From contig JAAYEH010000495.1 of assembly GCA_012728855.1 (NCBI GenBank), positions 60,838-124,837 of the forward strand: a stretch of DNA of 64,000 nucleotides. Reading direction: 5' to 3'. Shown here piece by piece: positions 54,296 to 63,216 of the stretch (positions are counted from its first letter, which is position 1; each line of letters opens with the position of its first letter). The position numbers were made by a program, and so were the translations under genes. The notes under the pieces are model-generated. The model saw nothing but the letters and a program-made list of their open reading frames with translations, searched no databases and was not told where the DNA came from. The DNA comes from Rhodopirellula sp. (lineage in GTDB: Bacteria > Planctomycetota > Planctomycetia > Pirellulales > Thermoguttaceae).

Positions 54296-55489
54296 ATGCC
54301 CACCACCGCCGAAGTCATCCTCAAGCCGCGCAAAGCCAGTCCCTTCTTCGGCCGGCATCCCTGGGTGCTCGACACGGCCATCGCCCGCGTGACGGGCGGC
54401 CCGGCCGACGGCGCCGAGGTCAACCTGCTTTCCGACAAAGGGCAGTGGATCGCTCGCGGGCTGTTCAACAGCCGCAGCCGCATCCGGGTTCGTCTGCTGA
54501 CCTGGGCTGCCGACGAGGCGATCGACGGCGCGTTTTGGCGGCGGCGTCTGGAGGCGGCGATCGCGCTGCGGCGGCAGTTGGGCTACGACCATCCGGCCGG
54601 AGCGGCCCGCCTGGTATTCAGCGAGTCGGATGGGCTGAGTGGGCTGATCGTCGACCGGTTTGCAGGGCATCTCGTAGTGCAACCGACGGCGCTGGCTGTC
54701 GCCAGACGGCTCGACGAAATCGTGCCGATTCTCGTCGATCTCGTCCGGCCGGTCGGGGTCGCGGTGCGAACCGAGCCCGGCACCGTGAGGCTCGAAGGCA
54801 TGGACCTCGAGGCCGGCCAGGTCTGGGGAAAGCCGCCCGAGGACGTTGAATTCATCGAGGAGCATGGGATCCGCTACGGCGTGCAAATGCGCGACGGTCA
54901 GAAGACGGGATTCTACCTGGATCAGCGCGAAAACCGCCGCGCGGCAGCCGGTTACCTGCACGGTCGCCGGGTCTTGGACGTCTGCTGTTACACGGGCGGA
55001 TTCAGCCTGGCGGCGTCGATCCTGGGCGGCGCGAAGGAGGTGATTGGGCTCGACACGAGCAAGCCGGCCGTCGCCTTGGCCCAGGCCAATGCCCAACTGA
55101 ACGGCGTCGCCAATGTTCATTTTGAAACGGGCGATTGTTTCCGTTCGCTCCAGCAGAGAGTGGAGGCGGGCGAGCGGTTTGGCGCCGTGATCCTCGACCC
55201 TCCCAAGTTCGTCCGCGGGCGACACGGCGTGCCCGACGCTTTGCGGGCCTACCACCGGCTCAATCACCTGGCCGCGGATCTGCTCGAACCGGACGGCATG
55301 CTCGTTTCCTGCAGTTGTTCGGGCAGCGTCACGCGAGAGGATTTCGCGTCGATGCTTTTTGGAGTCGCCGTGAAAAGCCGCCGCGACATTCAGATCCTCG
55401 AACAACGCGCTGCGGCGCCGGACCATCCGGTGCTGGTCACCTGCCCGGAGAACCAGTACCTGAAATGCTTCATTTGCCGGGTGCGATAG
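54296..55489 (+). CDS. rlmI: 23S rRNA (cytosine-C5)-methyltransferase, RlmI-like
   Basis: 397 aa. N-terminal PUA-like region (KASPFFGRHPWVLDTAIARV), then a class I SAM methyltransferase: TGFYLDQRENRRAAAGYLHG, VLDVCCYTGGFSLAASILGG (SAM loop), and catalytic ILDPPKFVRGR with the conserved Cys in VSCSCSGSVTREDF. ATG 54296. Cotranscribed with top6BA by spacing; reaction assignment based on family. Confidence 0.9.
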   Translation: MPTTAEVILKPRKASPFFGRHPWVLDTAIARVTGGPADGAEVNLLSDKGQWIARGLFNSRSRIRVRLLTWAADEAIDGAFWRRRLEAAIALRRQLGYDHPAGAARLVFSESDGLSGLIVDRFAGHLVVQPTALAVARRLDEIVPILVDLVRPVGVAVRTEPGTVRLEGMDLEAGQVWGKPPEDVEFIEEHGIRYGVQMRDGQKTGFYLDQRENRRAAAGYLHGRRVLDVCCYTGGFSLAASILGGAKEVIGLDTSKPAVALAQANAQLNGVANVHFETGDCFRSLQQRVEAGERFGAVILDPPKFVRGRHGVPDALRAYHRLNHLAADLLEPDGMLVSCSCSGSVTREDFASMLFGVAVKSRRDIQILEQRAAAPDHPVLVTCPENQYLKCFICRVR

Positions 55490-55539
55490 GCGTCCCTCTT
55501 CGCCGCCGGGGCGATCGAAGAGGCGACCATCAGTACGGC

Positions 55540-56230
55540 TCATGGAGGCAATGCGCTCAGTTCGATCCTATCGAAGGAAAGCTTGCCGACGGCGCCGAAC
55601 AACCCGATGGCCATGACCGCTTCGCGAGCGTCCGGGGGTACGGCGAGGGTAACGGTCTGTTTTCGCCAGGCGAACGTGCCTTGCCAGCGGCCAACGACCT
55701 GCTCGCCCGCCACCTCGCGGGCCTGGTCGTAGAACGTGACGTGGAACATCGGCGCCGGCCAGAGGCTTTCTCCCGGGAAGATCTGTTCCCCGGCTACGTA
55801 GAAGCTCAAGCGGAGTTGACGAACCTTGCGGCCGTCGACACCGAAGGCTTGCAGGGCCTGGCTGGCCCGCCCCGGGTCCGAGTTGGCAAAGCGGGCGTAT
55901 CTCTCGCCCGAAGGCGCGTCGGCGCCGGATGCCAGTTCGACCTGCCGCTGATAGTACCACAGGGCCGGCTCACCGGTGGCAGCCGCGGCTTCCTCGAAAT
56001 CACCGTTGTCGATGCGAGGGTTGGCCGCGTCGGGCAATACCCGCCGCGCGTCTTCCGCCCGGCCCGTCATTGGGACGAAGAACGTCGGCCGTACGGTTTC
56101 GACCTCCATCTTTCCCTTCACCTTGCTTCAGCACAGAGAGGTTCTGGCGGTAGCGCTGGCCGACCGGGATGACCATCCGCCCGCCCTCGCGGAGCTGCGC
56201 GACCAGCGCGGCCAGCAGTGGCAGGGAGAC
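55540..56230 (-). pseudogene. pcm: Truncated, frameshifted protein-L-isoaspartate O-methyltransferase
   Basis: Minus-strand reading shows LVAQLREGGRMVIPVGQRYR and QNLSVLKQGEGK in one frame, then after one extra A in GGGAAAGATG (near 56112) the frame shifts to MEVETVRPTFFVPMTGRAED, ending SFDRIELSALPP. The first half is the C-terminal core of PCMT (GG-R-VIPVG, then FVPxTG), and the second is the C-terminal extension seen in planctomycete relatives. The N-terminal SAM-binding half is missing: upstream is hairpin repeat sequence (56265-56336). Confidence 0.72.
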
Positions 56231-56264
56231 CCGAAGTCCGAAACACTTGTCGGGGGAAAGAAGC

Positions 56265-56336
56265 GAACGGAGAAGAGGAACCCGTAATGCCGCCTCCAAG
56301 ATAATACGGTTTCCTCTTCTCTGTTCGGCCATTGTT
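56265..56336. repeat. Hairpin repeat, GAACAGAGAAGAGG family
   Basis: GAACGGAGAAGAGGAACCCG (from 56265) pairs with 56316-56336 at 19 of 21 positions. The outer stem is that of the hairpin inside the MITE-like element at 27725-27781. It borders the truncated end of the pcm remnant. Confidence 0.78.
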
Positions 56337-56365
56337 TCTGCCCTTCTTATGCCTTGGAAAACCCA

Positions 56366-56460
56366 CGTTTAACCGCAATGGCCAACGGCCTGCGCGGGTT
56401 GTGCCGTGGCAGGCTCTGTTGCCGCCCCCCGCGCAGGCCGTTGGCCGTTGCGGTTAAACG
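56366..56460. repeat. 95-bp palindromic element, copy 1
   Basis: 33-bp inverted arms (56366-56398 and 56428-56460; 32/33 complementary) beginning CGTTTAACCGCAATGGCCAA, loop 29 nt. Upstream of hemG. The related copy is at 58208-58306 and a half copy at about 63070-63093. In the 368 nt between the pcm remnant and hemG I see only repeats. Confidence 0.85.
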
Positions 56461-56630
56461 AGTTGGGGTGCGGCCGAAGGCCGTGCTAGATAACCGTACC
56501 TTTCGCCAAGCGGCAGGGCAAACGGCCACCCGTTGCCCGCCGCGGGCCTGGGAAAATTCGCTAGAGAATGGTAGGATCGGCTGGTTGGCGGGGGATGTCC
56601 GCACCGAGTCGGCTCTCGCGTATCGATTCG

Positions 56631-58178
56631 ATGAAATATAGCGGCAGGAACAGCGTGGACAACGAGCAAGTGCAATCTCCTCAGGCGGGTGAGCAGCCTA
56701 CGTCGGCAAATGCCAGGCGGGTCGCGGTGATCGGCGGCGGCATTTCCGGATTGGCCGCCGCGCACCGGTTATTGGAACTCGAACCCGGTTGCCGCCTGAC
56801 GTTGTTCGAGAAGTCGTCGCGGCTGGGCGGAGTGCTGCGGACCGTTCACGAGGATGGCTACCAGGTCGAACAGAGCGCCGACAATTTCATCACGACGGTC
56901 CCCTGGGGGGTCGATCTTTGCCGGCGGCTCGGGCTGGCCGACCAGTTGATCCAGACCAACGCCGCCTTTCGCAGAACGTTCGTGGTCCGTAAGCGGCGGC
57001 TGTACCGGTTGCCCGACGGCTTTCTCATGATGGCGCCCACGCAAATGTGGCCTCTGGCGGTGACCCCGATCCTCAGCCCGGCCGGCAAGCTGCGGGCGGC
57101 GATGGAGTACTTCCTCCCTGCCCGCCGGGATGACGACGATGAGAGCATGGCCGATTTCGTCCGCCGCCGGCTGGGGCGGGAGGTGTTTGAGCGGCTGGTG
57201 GAACCGCTGGTCAGCGCGGTGTACGCCGCAGACATGGAGCGGCTGAGTGTGATGGCCACATTGCCCCGCTTCCGGAAGATGGAGCGGGACCATGGCAGCC
57301 TGATCCGTGCCATGCGACGGCAAATGGCCGACCGTCGCAAAGCGGCGAAATCGAACCCGGCCGGCGCCGCGGGGCTGGAAAAGCAAAGCGGCGCCCGCTA
57401 CAGCATGTTCGTCACGCTTCGCGACGGCCTCACCAGCATGGTCGATGCGATCGCCTCGCGCTTGCCGCCGGGAAGCGTGAGGGGGAACACATCGATTCGA
57501 GCCCTCGAGCGAAACGGCGACGGCGGCTGGTCGCTCGTGACCGAAGACGATGCCCGCCAGACATTCGACGCGGTGATTCTGGCCACGCCCTCGCACGAAG
57601 CCGCGCGCTTGTTGCGTCCGCTGGATTCGTCGGCGAGCGAGCGACTCGCAGCGATCGAACACTCGGGCACGGCGATCGTCTCGGTCGCTTACGATCGCAG
57701 CCAGATTGCGCACCCGCTGGACGGGATGGGCGCGGTGGTGCCCTCGATCGAGCGGAGCCCGCTGCTGGCGTGCAGTTTCAGCAGCCAGAAATACGCGCAT
57801 CGCGCCCCGGAGGGCAAGCTGCTGCTGCGCGTCTTCGCCGGTGGAGCGCGGGCGCCGGAAATGGCCGAAATGGAAGACGAAAGGCTGTGCCGCCTGCTCC
57901 TGGAGGAATTAGGGCACATACTGGGACTCCGCGGCAAGCCGATCTACACGAACGTCGCCCATTGGCCGGGCACGATGCCGCAGTACCACGTCGGTCATCG
58001 CGAGCGCGTCGCGGCCATCGAGAAGGGGGTGTCGGCACTCGCGAACCTGGAGTTGGCGGGCAACGCCTATCACGGTGTCGGCATTCCCAACTGCGTCCAC
58101 AGCGGCGAGCGAGCGGCCGAACGGGTTCTGGGGTACGTGCCGCCGGAAGGCGATATGTCCGCAGAGGCGGATAGTTGA
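56631..58178 (+). CDS. hemG: Oxygen-dependent protoporphyrinogen oxidase
   Basis: Oxidises protoporphyrinogen IX to protoporphyrin IX in haem synthesis; about 515 aa. The FAD motif is VAVIGGGISGLAAAHRLLEL; SRLGGVLRTVHEDGYQVEQS follows, and the C-terminus has LAGNAYHGVGIPNCVHSGER. Candidate starts are ATG 56631 and GTG 56655; the latter has AGGA at 5 nt. It is flanked on both sides by the same palindromic element. Family HemY type, FAD-dependent. Confidence 0.92.
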   Translation: MKYSGRNSVDNEQVQSPQAGEQPTSANARRVAVIGGGISGLAAAHRLLELEPGCRLTLFEKSSRLGGVLRTVHEDGYQVEQSADNFITTVPWGVDLCRRLGLADQLIQTNAAFRRTFVVRKRRLYRLPDGFLMMAPTQMWPLAVTPILSPAGKLRAAMEYFLPARRDDDDESMADFVRRRLGREVFERLVEPLVSAVYAADMERLSVMATLPRFRKMERDHGSLIRAMRRQMADRRKAAKSNPAGAAGLEKQSGARYSMFVTLRDGLTSMVDAIASRLPPGSVRGNTSIRALERNGDGGWSLVTEDDARQTFDAVILATPSHEAARLLRPLDSSASERLAAIEHSGTAIVSVAYDRSQIAHPLDGMGAVVPSIERSPLLACSFSSQKYAHRAPEGKLLLRVFAGGARAPEMAEMEDERLCRLLLEELGHILGLRGKPIYTNVAHWPGTMPQYHVGHRERVAAIEKGVSALANLELAGNAYHGVGIPNCVHSGERAAERVLGYVPPEGDMSAEADS

Positions 58179-58207
58179 TTCCTCAAACCGTACACGCCAC
58201 GATCCAA

Positions 58208-58306
58208 CTCGTTGAACCGCAATGGCCAACGGCCTGCGCGCGATGTGCCCTGGCGGGTTTTGTTGCCGCCTCCCGCGCAGGCCGTAGGCCGTTGCGGTTC
58301 AACGAG
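58208..58306. repeat. Palindromic element, copy 2
   Basis: Inverted arms CTCGTTGAACCGCAATGGCC... (58208-58240) and 58274-58306 match at 31/33, same architecture and loop as copy 1 at 56366-56460. Begins 29 nt after hemG and abuts the pseudogene that follows. Confidence 0.85.
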
Positions 58307-58307
58307 C

Positions 58308-58632
58308 CAAACATCCGCGAAGGAGATACCAAGGGACTGCTGCTGGAGATCGACGGCAATCCGATGGGCACGGAAAACAGCAGCGACAAGGCCCCGACGG
58401 TCAAGGTCGCCATCTCGGCCCCGCCCCGATTGCCGCGGTCGCCATCGTCCGCGACAACCGCTTCGTCTACACCACGGAGCCCAAGGGGAATCAGGCACGC
58501 TTCACATTCCACGACCTCGATTCCAGGCGCGGAAAGTCGGCCTACTACGTCCGCGCCTTGATCGGCGATGACGACATCGCCTGGTCCTCGCCCTTGTGGG
58601 TGAAGCGGAGTGAAGTAGCCGGAGGAAGATAG
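58308..58632 (+). pseudogene. C-terminal remnant A of a large PHP/DUF3604-like protein
   Basis: REGDTKGLLLEIDGNPMG and APTVKVAISAPP read in one frame; after a frameshift near 58427 come IAAVAIVRDNRFVYTTEPKG, ARFTFHDLDSRRGKSAYYVR and IAWSSPLWVKRSE, to the stop at 58632. The pattern (VR-NRFVYTTEP ... YYVR ... AWSSPLWV) matches C-terminal ends of planctomycete PHP/DUF3604-like proteins; the family name is a guess. No start codon; truncated by the palindrome at 58306. A second copy is at 60759-60965. Confidence 0.6.
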
Positions 58633-59470
58633 CGAGGTTTGACGGAGATCGGCGTGCAGAATGTGGCGGACAAGGGTGCCGATTTTCCAAAATCACAAGT
58701 CCCGCACCACCCGGTCGCTTTGGAGGGGTGAGGGATGAGGGACGGGCGTTGGAGGCGGAGGTGTGCGGCGCGGAGCGCGTGCGACGGTTGGCAGGGTGGG
58801 TGTGGTGCCCAAGTTGGCGATTTCTCAAATTCGAGGGCGGATGGGCGCCACGCGCTTCTGGGGGAGGAGGCACCGATTTCTCGCGCGGTTAGAGCCTTGT
58901 TTCGCAGAACGTACGGTACGCGCATGTTGGTGAGCGGGCGGCTGGGGGCGGAAGCGGACCGCGATCGCTTCCGCCGGCCGCCGGAAGAATTTGAATCATT
59001 AACCAAGTTGCCAAAGAGCTGCGGAGCCGGGCCGCGAAAAAGGTTGGGTCCGGCTCCGGGGGATGGACGTGATCGTTTGTCCACTCACCGATTGCCAGGA
59101 TGGTCGATGCGGCGCGAATTGTCAAGCAGTTTTATTAGGCCAAGGGATGAAGTAGAGTCGGAATCGAGGCGGGGCAAGGGAGTTCTTAGCCATCTCGAGT
59201 TTTCTGCTTTTCGGGTTGGGCGAGACGGTCGGACGTAAGCACTTGAATTCGGTGGTGTTACGTCGGACGGCGTGCGCACAAGTTCGCACCAGTCGGAAGT
59301 CGGGTGGCTAAAAAGTCGGCTAGAGCGGCGAGGTACTGGGGAATGTTTTGGCTCGGAAGAGGAAGCGAAGGGATCGCGAAAGGACGAAAACGCGAAAGAG
59401 AAAGGAAGATGACCTTTACAGAGGTGGGTTTACGAATCCCGCTCCGGCGAGGCGGTCGCAACGTCCGGCG
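58633..59470. other. Long region without recognised genes
   Basis: About 58727-58875 repeats, almost base for base, the sequence after remnant B (60996-61140). The rest, 58876-59420, has no coding signal I trust; the frames present give low-quality, Arg/Ser-rich translations. 59421-59470 again matches the sequence beside the intact DUF4058 gene. Confidence 0.5.
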
Positions 59471-59846
59471 TCAGCGTGCCTTGCAGGACCGCAAATGCTC
59501 ATCCAGCCAGGCGGCTTCCGCGTCGGACAGTGGGGGTGGCGGCGACTGGCGGTAGTCGATCAGCCGAGCGTAGGCCCCTCGCTCGTAAACGGCCGCTACG
59601 ACCGCTGCCAGATCCAATGGCGCGTCGGGATCCGGCTCAAGGAGCGGCACGGGAATCGTGGGCAGTCTTTCCTGGAGTTGGACGGGCCATACGTCAACAT
59701 AGGGGCGCCGACTGACGCGGCTGAGAGTGACATAGTAGGGAGCGGACGGCACGGGACGTTCCAGCGGTGGCCGATGGCCTCCGCGCAACAGGTCGATTTC
59801 GATGACGTGCGCTCCACTGCGAAGCAGTTCGCGCCGCTTGCGAAGA
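59471..59846 (-). pseudogene. DUF4058 gene copy, 5'-truncated
   Basis: LRKRRELLRSGAHVIEIDLL to the stop is nearly identical to the last 125 residues of the intact DUF4058 protein at 61249-62031 (differences such as GGH/GGR and QER/QEK). The reading frame stays open past 59846, but sequence identity to the intact copy ends there. The first half of the domain is missing. Confidence 0.75.
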
Positions 59847-59871
59847 GTTCTCATCATATCCCGGGCAAATC

Positions 59872-60378
59872 TCATTCGAATGGAGGAACGCCCACCGGCA
59901 GGCCCACTCGCATAAAGAATCGGGCGAATGCTTGAGCCACATGTTCGCGATAGGGCGGCAATAGTCGAATACGCGGCGATTGTGTCGCGGCGAGGGTCTT
60001 CGCCACCGCCACATGCGTCCCGAAGAGGGAACGGAAATCGCACACCAGATAGTCCGACTCGTGACGTGGCAGTTCACACCGGTTCAGTAGCTGATATCCC
60101 GGGAGATTTCCACGGCGTAGTTCTTCGCGCCCCCGCTTGCTTCGAAAATACTGCGTTTGCTCGGCCAGTTGGTCCAACGGCCACACAGGACAAACCTGGA
60201 CAATTTCCAACTTCTCGTGCGCCAGGTCGCACGACTGGCTGAGAATAACCACGTTCGCCGAATGACGCAGAAACTCGTTTGTCGGCGTGGGGCGAATGAG
60301 CGGGCAAGCCGTGAGGAAATCGCCCTGCTCAAGTTGATCGCCGCTCACCAGACCATACCACGGATACGGGTCACTCAT
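59872..60378 (-). CDS. QSCDL-motif protein, second gene of a two-gene module
   Basis: 168 aa from ATG 60378. Conserved-looking blocks: WYGLVSGDQLEQGDFLTACP, VVILSQSCDLAHEKLEIVQV, YFRSKRGREELRRGNLPGYQ, YLVCDFRSLFG, and LPPYREHVAQAFARFFMRVG at the C-terminus. It has no signal peptide or membrane segment. Start overlaps the upstream small gene by 8 nt. I do not know its activity. The paired small AF2212-like protein suggests a toxin-like or regulated role, but there is no direct evidence. Confidence 0.72.
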   Translation of the reverse strand: MSDPYPWYGLVSGDQLEQGDFLTACPLIRPTPTNEFLRHSANVVILSQSCDLAHEKLEIVQVCPVWPLDQLAEQTQYFRSKRGREELRRGNLPGYQLLNRCELPRHESDYLVCDFRSLFGTHVAVAKTLAATQSPRIRLLPPYREHVAQAFARFFMRVGLPVGVPPFE

Positions 60379-60655
60379 TCGGCAAGTCCTCGGGTACGAT
60401 TGCGCTGGGACGAATGACACCGGCATCCATCGTTTCCGCCTGCACCGGCTCCCAGTGAAAGGGCATCCGGAAGACGGCATCCTCTTCCACGCTCATCCAA
60501 TCCGGCGCACACGGTTCGTCGGCCGGCTCTGTCAACCTGGGATCCGGGGTCGGCACGAGCGTCACGAGAACCTTCTGCCCTTCCAAGTCCAAAAGCGATT
60601 CCTGGAAACGAAGTTGGCCATCGGCGACCAGCGCCGCAAAGGTCTTAACAGTCAT
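60371..60655 (-). CDS. Small antitoxin-like protein (AF2212/DUF104-like N-terminus)
   Basis: 94 aa from ATG 60655; GGAG lies 8 nt upstream. FAALVADGQLRFQESLLDLE followed by GQKVLVTLVP resembles the short beta domain of AF2212/DUF104 antitoxins. The remaining 55 residues are acidic and Pro-rich (WMSVEEDAVFRMPFHWEPVQ). It overlaps the next gene by 8 nt (ATGAGTGA), typical of a coupled pair. Confidence 0.65.
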   Translation of the reverse strand: MTVKTFAALVADGQLRFQESLLDLEGQKVLVTLVPTPDPRLTEPADEPCAPDWMSVEEDAVFRMPFHWEPVQAETMDAGVIRPSAIVPEDLPNE

Positions 60656-60758
60656 CGCCGTTCTCCAGGGATGGAGCATCTGCCTAAATCACAGGTAATC
60701 CACCGGTTCTGCCGGTGTTTGCTGATCTATTGTAGCAGCGCGCCGGATCCATGACCAG

Positions 60759-60965
60759 TTGATCGCGGTCGCGGTCGTCCGCGACAACCGCTTCGTCTAC
60801 ACCACGGAGCCGAAGGGGAATGAGGCCCGCTTCACATTCCACGACCTCGATTCGCAGCCCGGCAAGTCGTCCTACTACTATGTCCGCGCCTTGATCGGCG
60901 ATGACGACATCGCCTGGTCCTCGCCATTGTGGGTGAAACGGAGTGAAGAAGCCGGAGGAAGATAG
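60759..60965 (+). pseudogene. C-terminal remnant B, duplicate of remnant A
   Basis: IAVAVVRDNRFVYTTEPKGN, EARFTFHDLDSQPGKSSYYY and IAWSSPLWVKRSEEAGGR match remnant A with few differences, no frameshift in this span. 68 aa from an ATG at 60759, far below a full protein, so read as a remnant. The next 283 nt to the DUF4058 stop repeat sequences of copy A. Confidence 0.65.
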
Positions 60966-61248
60966 CGAGGTTTGACGGAGATCGGCGTGCAGAAGGGGTG
61001 AGGGATGAGGGACGGGCATTGGAGGCGGAGGTGTCCGGCGCGGGGGAAGATTGGCAAGGTGGGTGTGGTGCCCAAGTTGGCGATTTCTCAGTTTGAGGGC
61101 CGATGGGCGCCACGCGCTTCTGGGGGAGGAGACGCCGATTCCTTTTTTTGCTGATGCTTGGCTCGGAGCCAGTCCCCGTTTTGTTAGGGCCTCTTAAAGA
61201 GGTGGGTTTATGAATCCCGCTCCGCCGAAGCGGTCGCAACGTCCGGCG

Positions 61249-62031
61249 TCAGCGTGCCTTGCAGGATCGCAAATGCTCATCGAGCCAGGCGGCTTCCGCG
61301 TCGGACAGTGGGGGTGGCGGCGACTGGCGGTAGTCGATCAGCCGAGCGTAGGCCCCTCGCTCGTAAACGGCCGCTACGACTGCTGCCAGGTCCAATGGCG
61401 CGTCGGGATCCGGCTCAAGAAGCGGCACGGGAATCGTGGGCAGTTTTTCCTGGAGTTGGACGGGCCATACGTCGACATAGGGGCGCCGGCTGACGCGGCT
61501 GAGAGTGACATAGTAGGGAGCGGACGGCACGGGACGTTCCAGCGGTGGCCGACGACCTCCGCGCAGCAGGTCGATTTCGATGACATGCGCTCCACTGCGA
61601 AGCAGTTCGCGCCGCTTGCGAAGATACTCGTCGTGCGCCTCGTGGCCGGGTCGCTTGTTGACCGGCGAGAGAATTTCAATGGCCGTGACGAGGCGGAGTG
61701 TACCGGTCTCGTGAACCTCTACGGTGTAAATGCGCAACGGAAGTTCCATCGCGACCAGGCTCTCGACCGGCGCCGACATCACCGCGACCCCGCCGCTCCC
61801 GGGTTGCGAAGCCGTTGCCGGCTGCCAGACACCAACGTCGGGGCGTACGCTATGCGACTCGCCGATCTCGACGACCTCGTAGGTCACTCTTGGGGTCATG
61901 CGCGCAACGTACCGAGGCTGAATCACCCGGTTCAACTGCGCCCGGATCTCGTCTGCCAGTCCACCGTGGAAATCGCTCCATACTTCCGAGTGCTCGATGT
62001 AAGGGTCCATTCCGGGAAAAGGCGATGGCAT
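61249..62031 (-). CDS. DUF4058 family protein
   Basis: 260 aa from ATG 62031 with GGAGG 8 nt upstream. MPSPFPGMDPYIEHSEVWSD at the N-terminus, VTAIEILSPVNKRPGHEAHD and EYLRKRRELLRSGAHVIEID identify DUF4058, a family of unknown function with a possible nuclease-like core (E-I-x-S-P-x-N-K). It is common in planctomycetes and cyanobacteria, often in several copies. Intact version of the truncated copy at 59471-59846. Confidence 0.88.
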   Translation of the reverse strand: MPSPFPGMDPYIEHSEVWSDFHGGLADEIRAQLNRVIQPRYVARMTPRVTYEVVEIGESHSVRPDVGVWQPATASQPGSGGVAVMSAPVESLVAMELPLRIYTVEVHETGTLRLVTAIEILSPVNKRPGHEAHDEYLRKRRELLRSGAHVIEIDLLRGGRRPPLERPVPSAPYYVTLSRVSRRPYVDVWPVQLQEKLPTIPVPLLEPDPDAPLDLAAVVAAVYERGAYARLIDYRQSPPPPLSDAEAAWLDEHLRSCKAR

Positions 62032-62296
62032 ATTCGAAACCTCCACTGGGCAATTGTAGTGGATCGGCGAGTGCGGGTCAAAGGCCGGCTGGCCCGGGAA
62101 CGTGGCCTGCGGTCTGGCGGGACTTCTTAATCCCGTTGTGCATCAACCTCGACCATCATCTTCGCCCGTTGGACTCCGCAGCGTGAGTTGACATACGCAG
62201 TTGTCCTCGTGTACCGTGAATCGGTGATTACGAGGAAGGGATCGCACAAACCGGCGGCGGCCGTCATAGTCTCGGCACCGGTAGGCGAGGTGAGAA

Positions 62297-62974
62297 GTGA
62301 AGGCGGCGCGACAAAGATGGTTCCTGCTCGGCGCGGCCCTGCTCAGCGCGATCGCCGGTCTCTGCATCTTGCTGTGGTCTTGGCCGTCGGATGAATCGCG
62401 TGACAGGGCGGTACAGGGAATGTACGGCGTCGGAAACCCGTTGTTCTCCGATCCTGCCTTCTCGCCCCATGCCTCGATTGGCGACATCAAACAGGCCACG
62501 CAACGAGCGGTCGAGGAACTGGTGAGAGCGTATCCCGACGCGCCCGATGCCCGCGAGGTCTTGGCTCACTTTGAGCAATACGGGAACATCGATGGAGATG
62601 CGAGCCGGACGAGGGAAATCGCCGTCCAGACGCATCTCGGCGCAGGCCGCTGTTATTACACGCACGGGCAGGTGGAGAAAGCCATCGAGATGCTCCGCAA
62701 AGCGGCGATTCTCGACCCCGAGAACGTCCCGCCGCGGACCGAACTCCTTGCGATCTACCTGCAAAATGGTCACGAGCGCGAGGCCCTGGCCGTGTGCCGG
62801 CAACTCTGCCGTATTGAACCGGGCCAAGGCGACCACTGGCTGAAGCTGGGATTGCTCCGCGCCAGATTGGATGACTTGGAGGGCGCGCGAAGTGCGCTGA
62901 AACGTGCCCTGGCCATCGATCCGAGCAACGCCCGCTACCGGGACGCCGCCCAGTTGCTCGAAAAAGGCGAATAG
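62297..62974 (+). CDS. Membrane-anchored TPR protein
   Basis: 225 aa from GTG 62297 (GAGGTGAGAA precedes). One N-terminal helix (WFLLGAALLSAIAGLCILLW) anchors or exports it. TPR repeats span residues 115-222: GAGRCYYTHGQVEKAIEMLR, LAIYLQNGHEREALAVCRQL, LGLLRARLDDLEGARSALKR. Such proteins often sit beside ASPIC/UnbV genes in planctomycetes; none is seen here. Confidence 0.75.
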   Translation: MKAARQRWFLLGAALLSAIAGLCILLWSWPSDESRDRAVQGMYGVGNPLFSDPAFSPHASIGDIKQATQRAVEELVRAYPDAPDAREVLAHFEQYGNIDGDASRTREIAVQTHLGAGRCYYTHGQVEKAIEMLRKAAILDPENVPPRTELLAIYLQNGHEREALAVCRQLCRIEPGQGDHWLKLGLLRARLDDLEGARSALKRALAIDPSNARYRDAAQLLEKGE

Positions 62975-63092
62975 CCCGACTGATCCACGCCCCGCGGAAA
63001 ACGCGGCGCGCAGGCCGGAAAGAACCAATGCGGCGAGGGCGGTGAACAATCCGGACTGTCCGCTCCGTCGTTAAACCGCAGTGCCCAGCGGC

Positions 63093-63126
63093 TGAAAAAG
63101 AAGGGCTGGAGATGGCTCCAGCCCTT
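63093..63126 (-). terminator. Rho-independent terminator for the DUF1559 gene
   Basis: Read on the minus strand, AAGGGCTGGAG and CTCCAGCCCTT form an 11-bp perfect stem with a 4-nt loop, followed by CTTTTTC. It lies 90 nt after the DUF1559 stop at 63217. Confidence 0.8.
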
Positions 63127-63216
63127 GCATGTCGTAGCGTCCGGCTCTCGTCGGATCTGACTCAACTCAAAAAGCCGTCCAGACGCGGGAAACCAAATCG
63201 TGACGCACTGCCACCC

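Noticed and set aside
58735..59238. Plus-strand frame in the duplicated region
   Set aside because: Arg/Gly-rich translation, part of a repeat, no homology or ribosome site.
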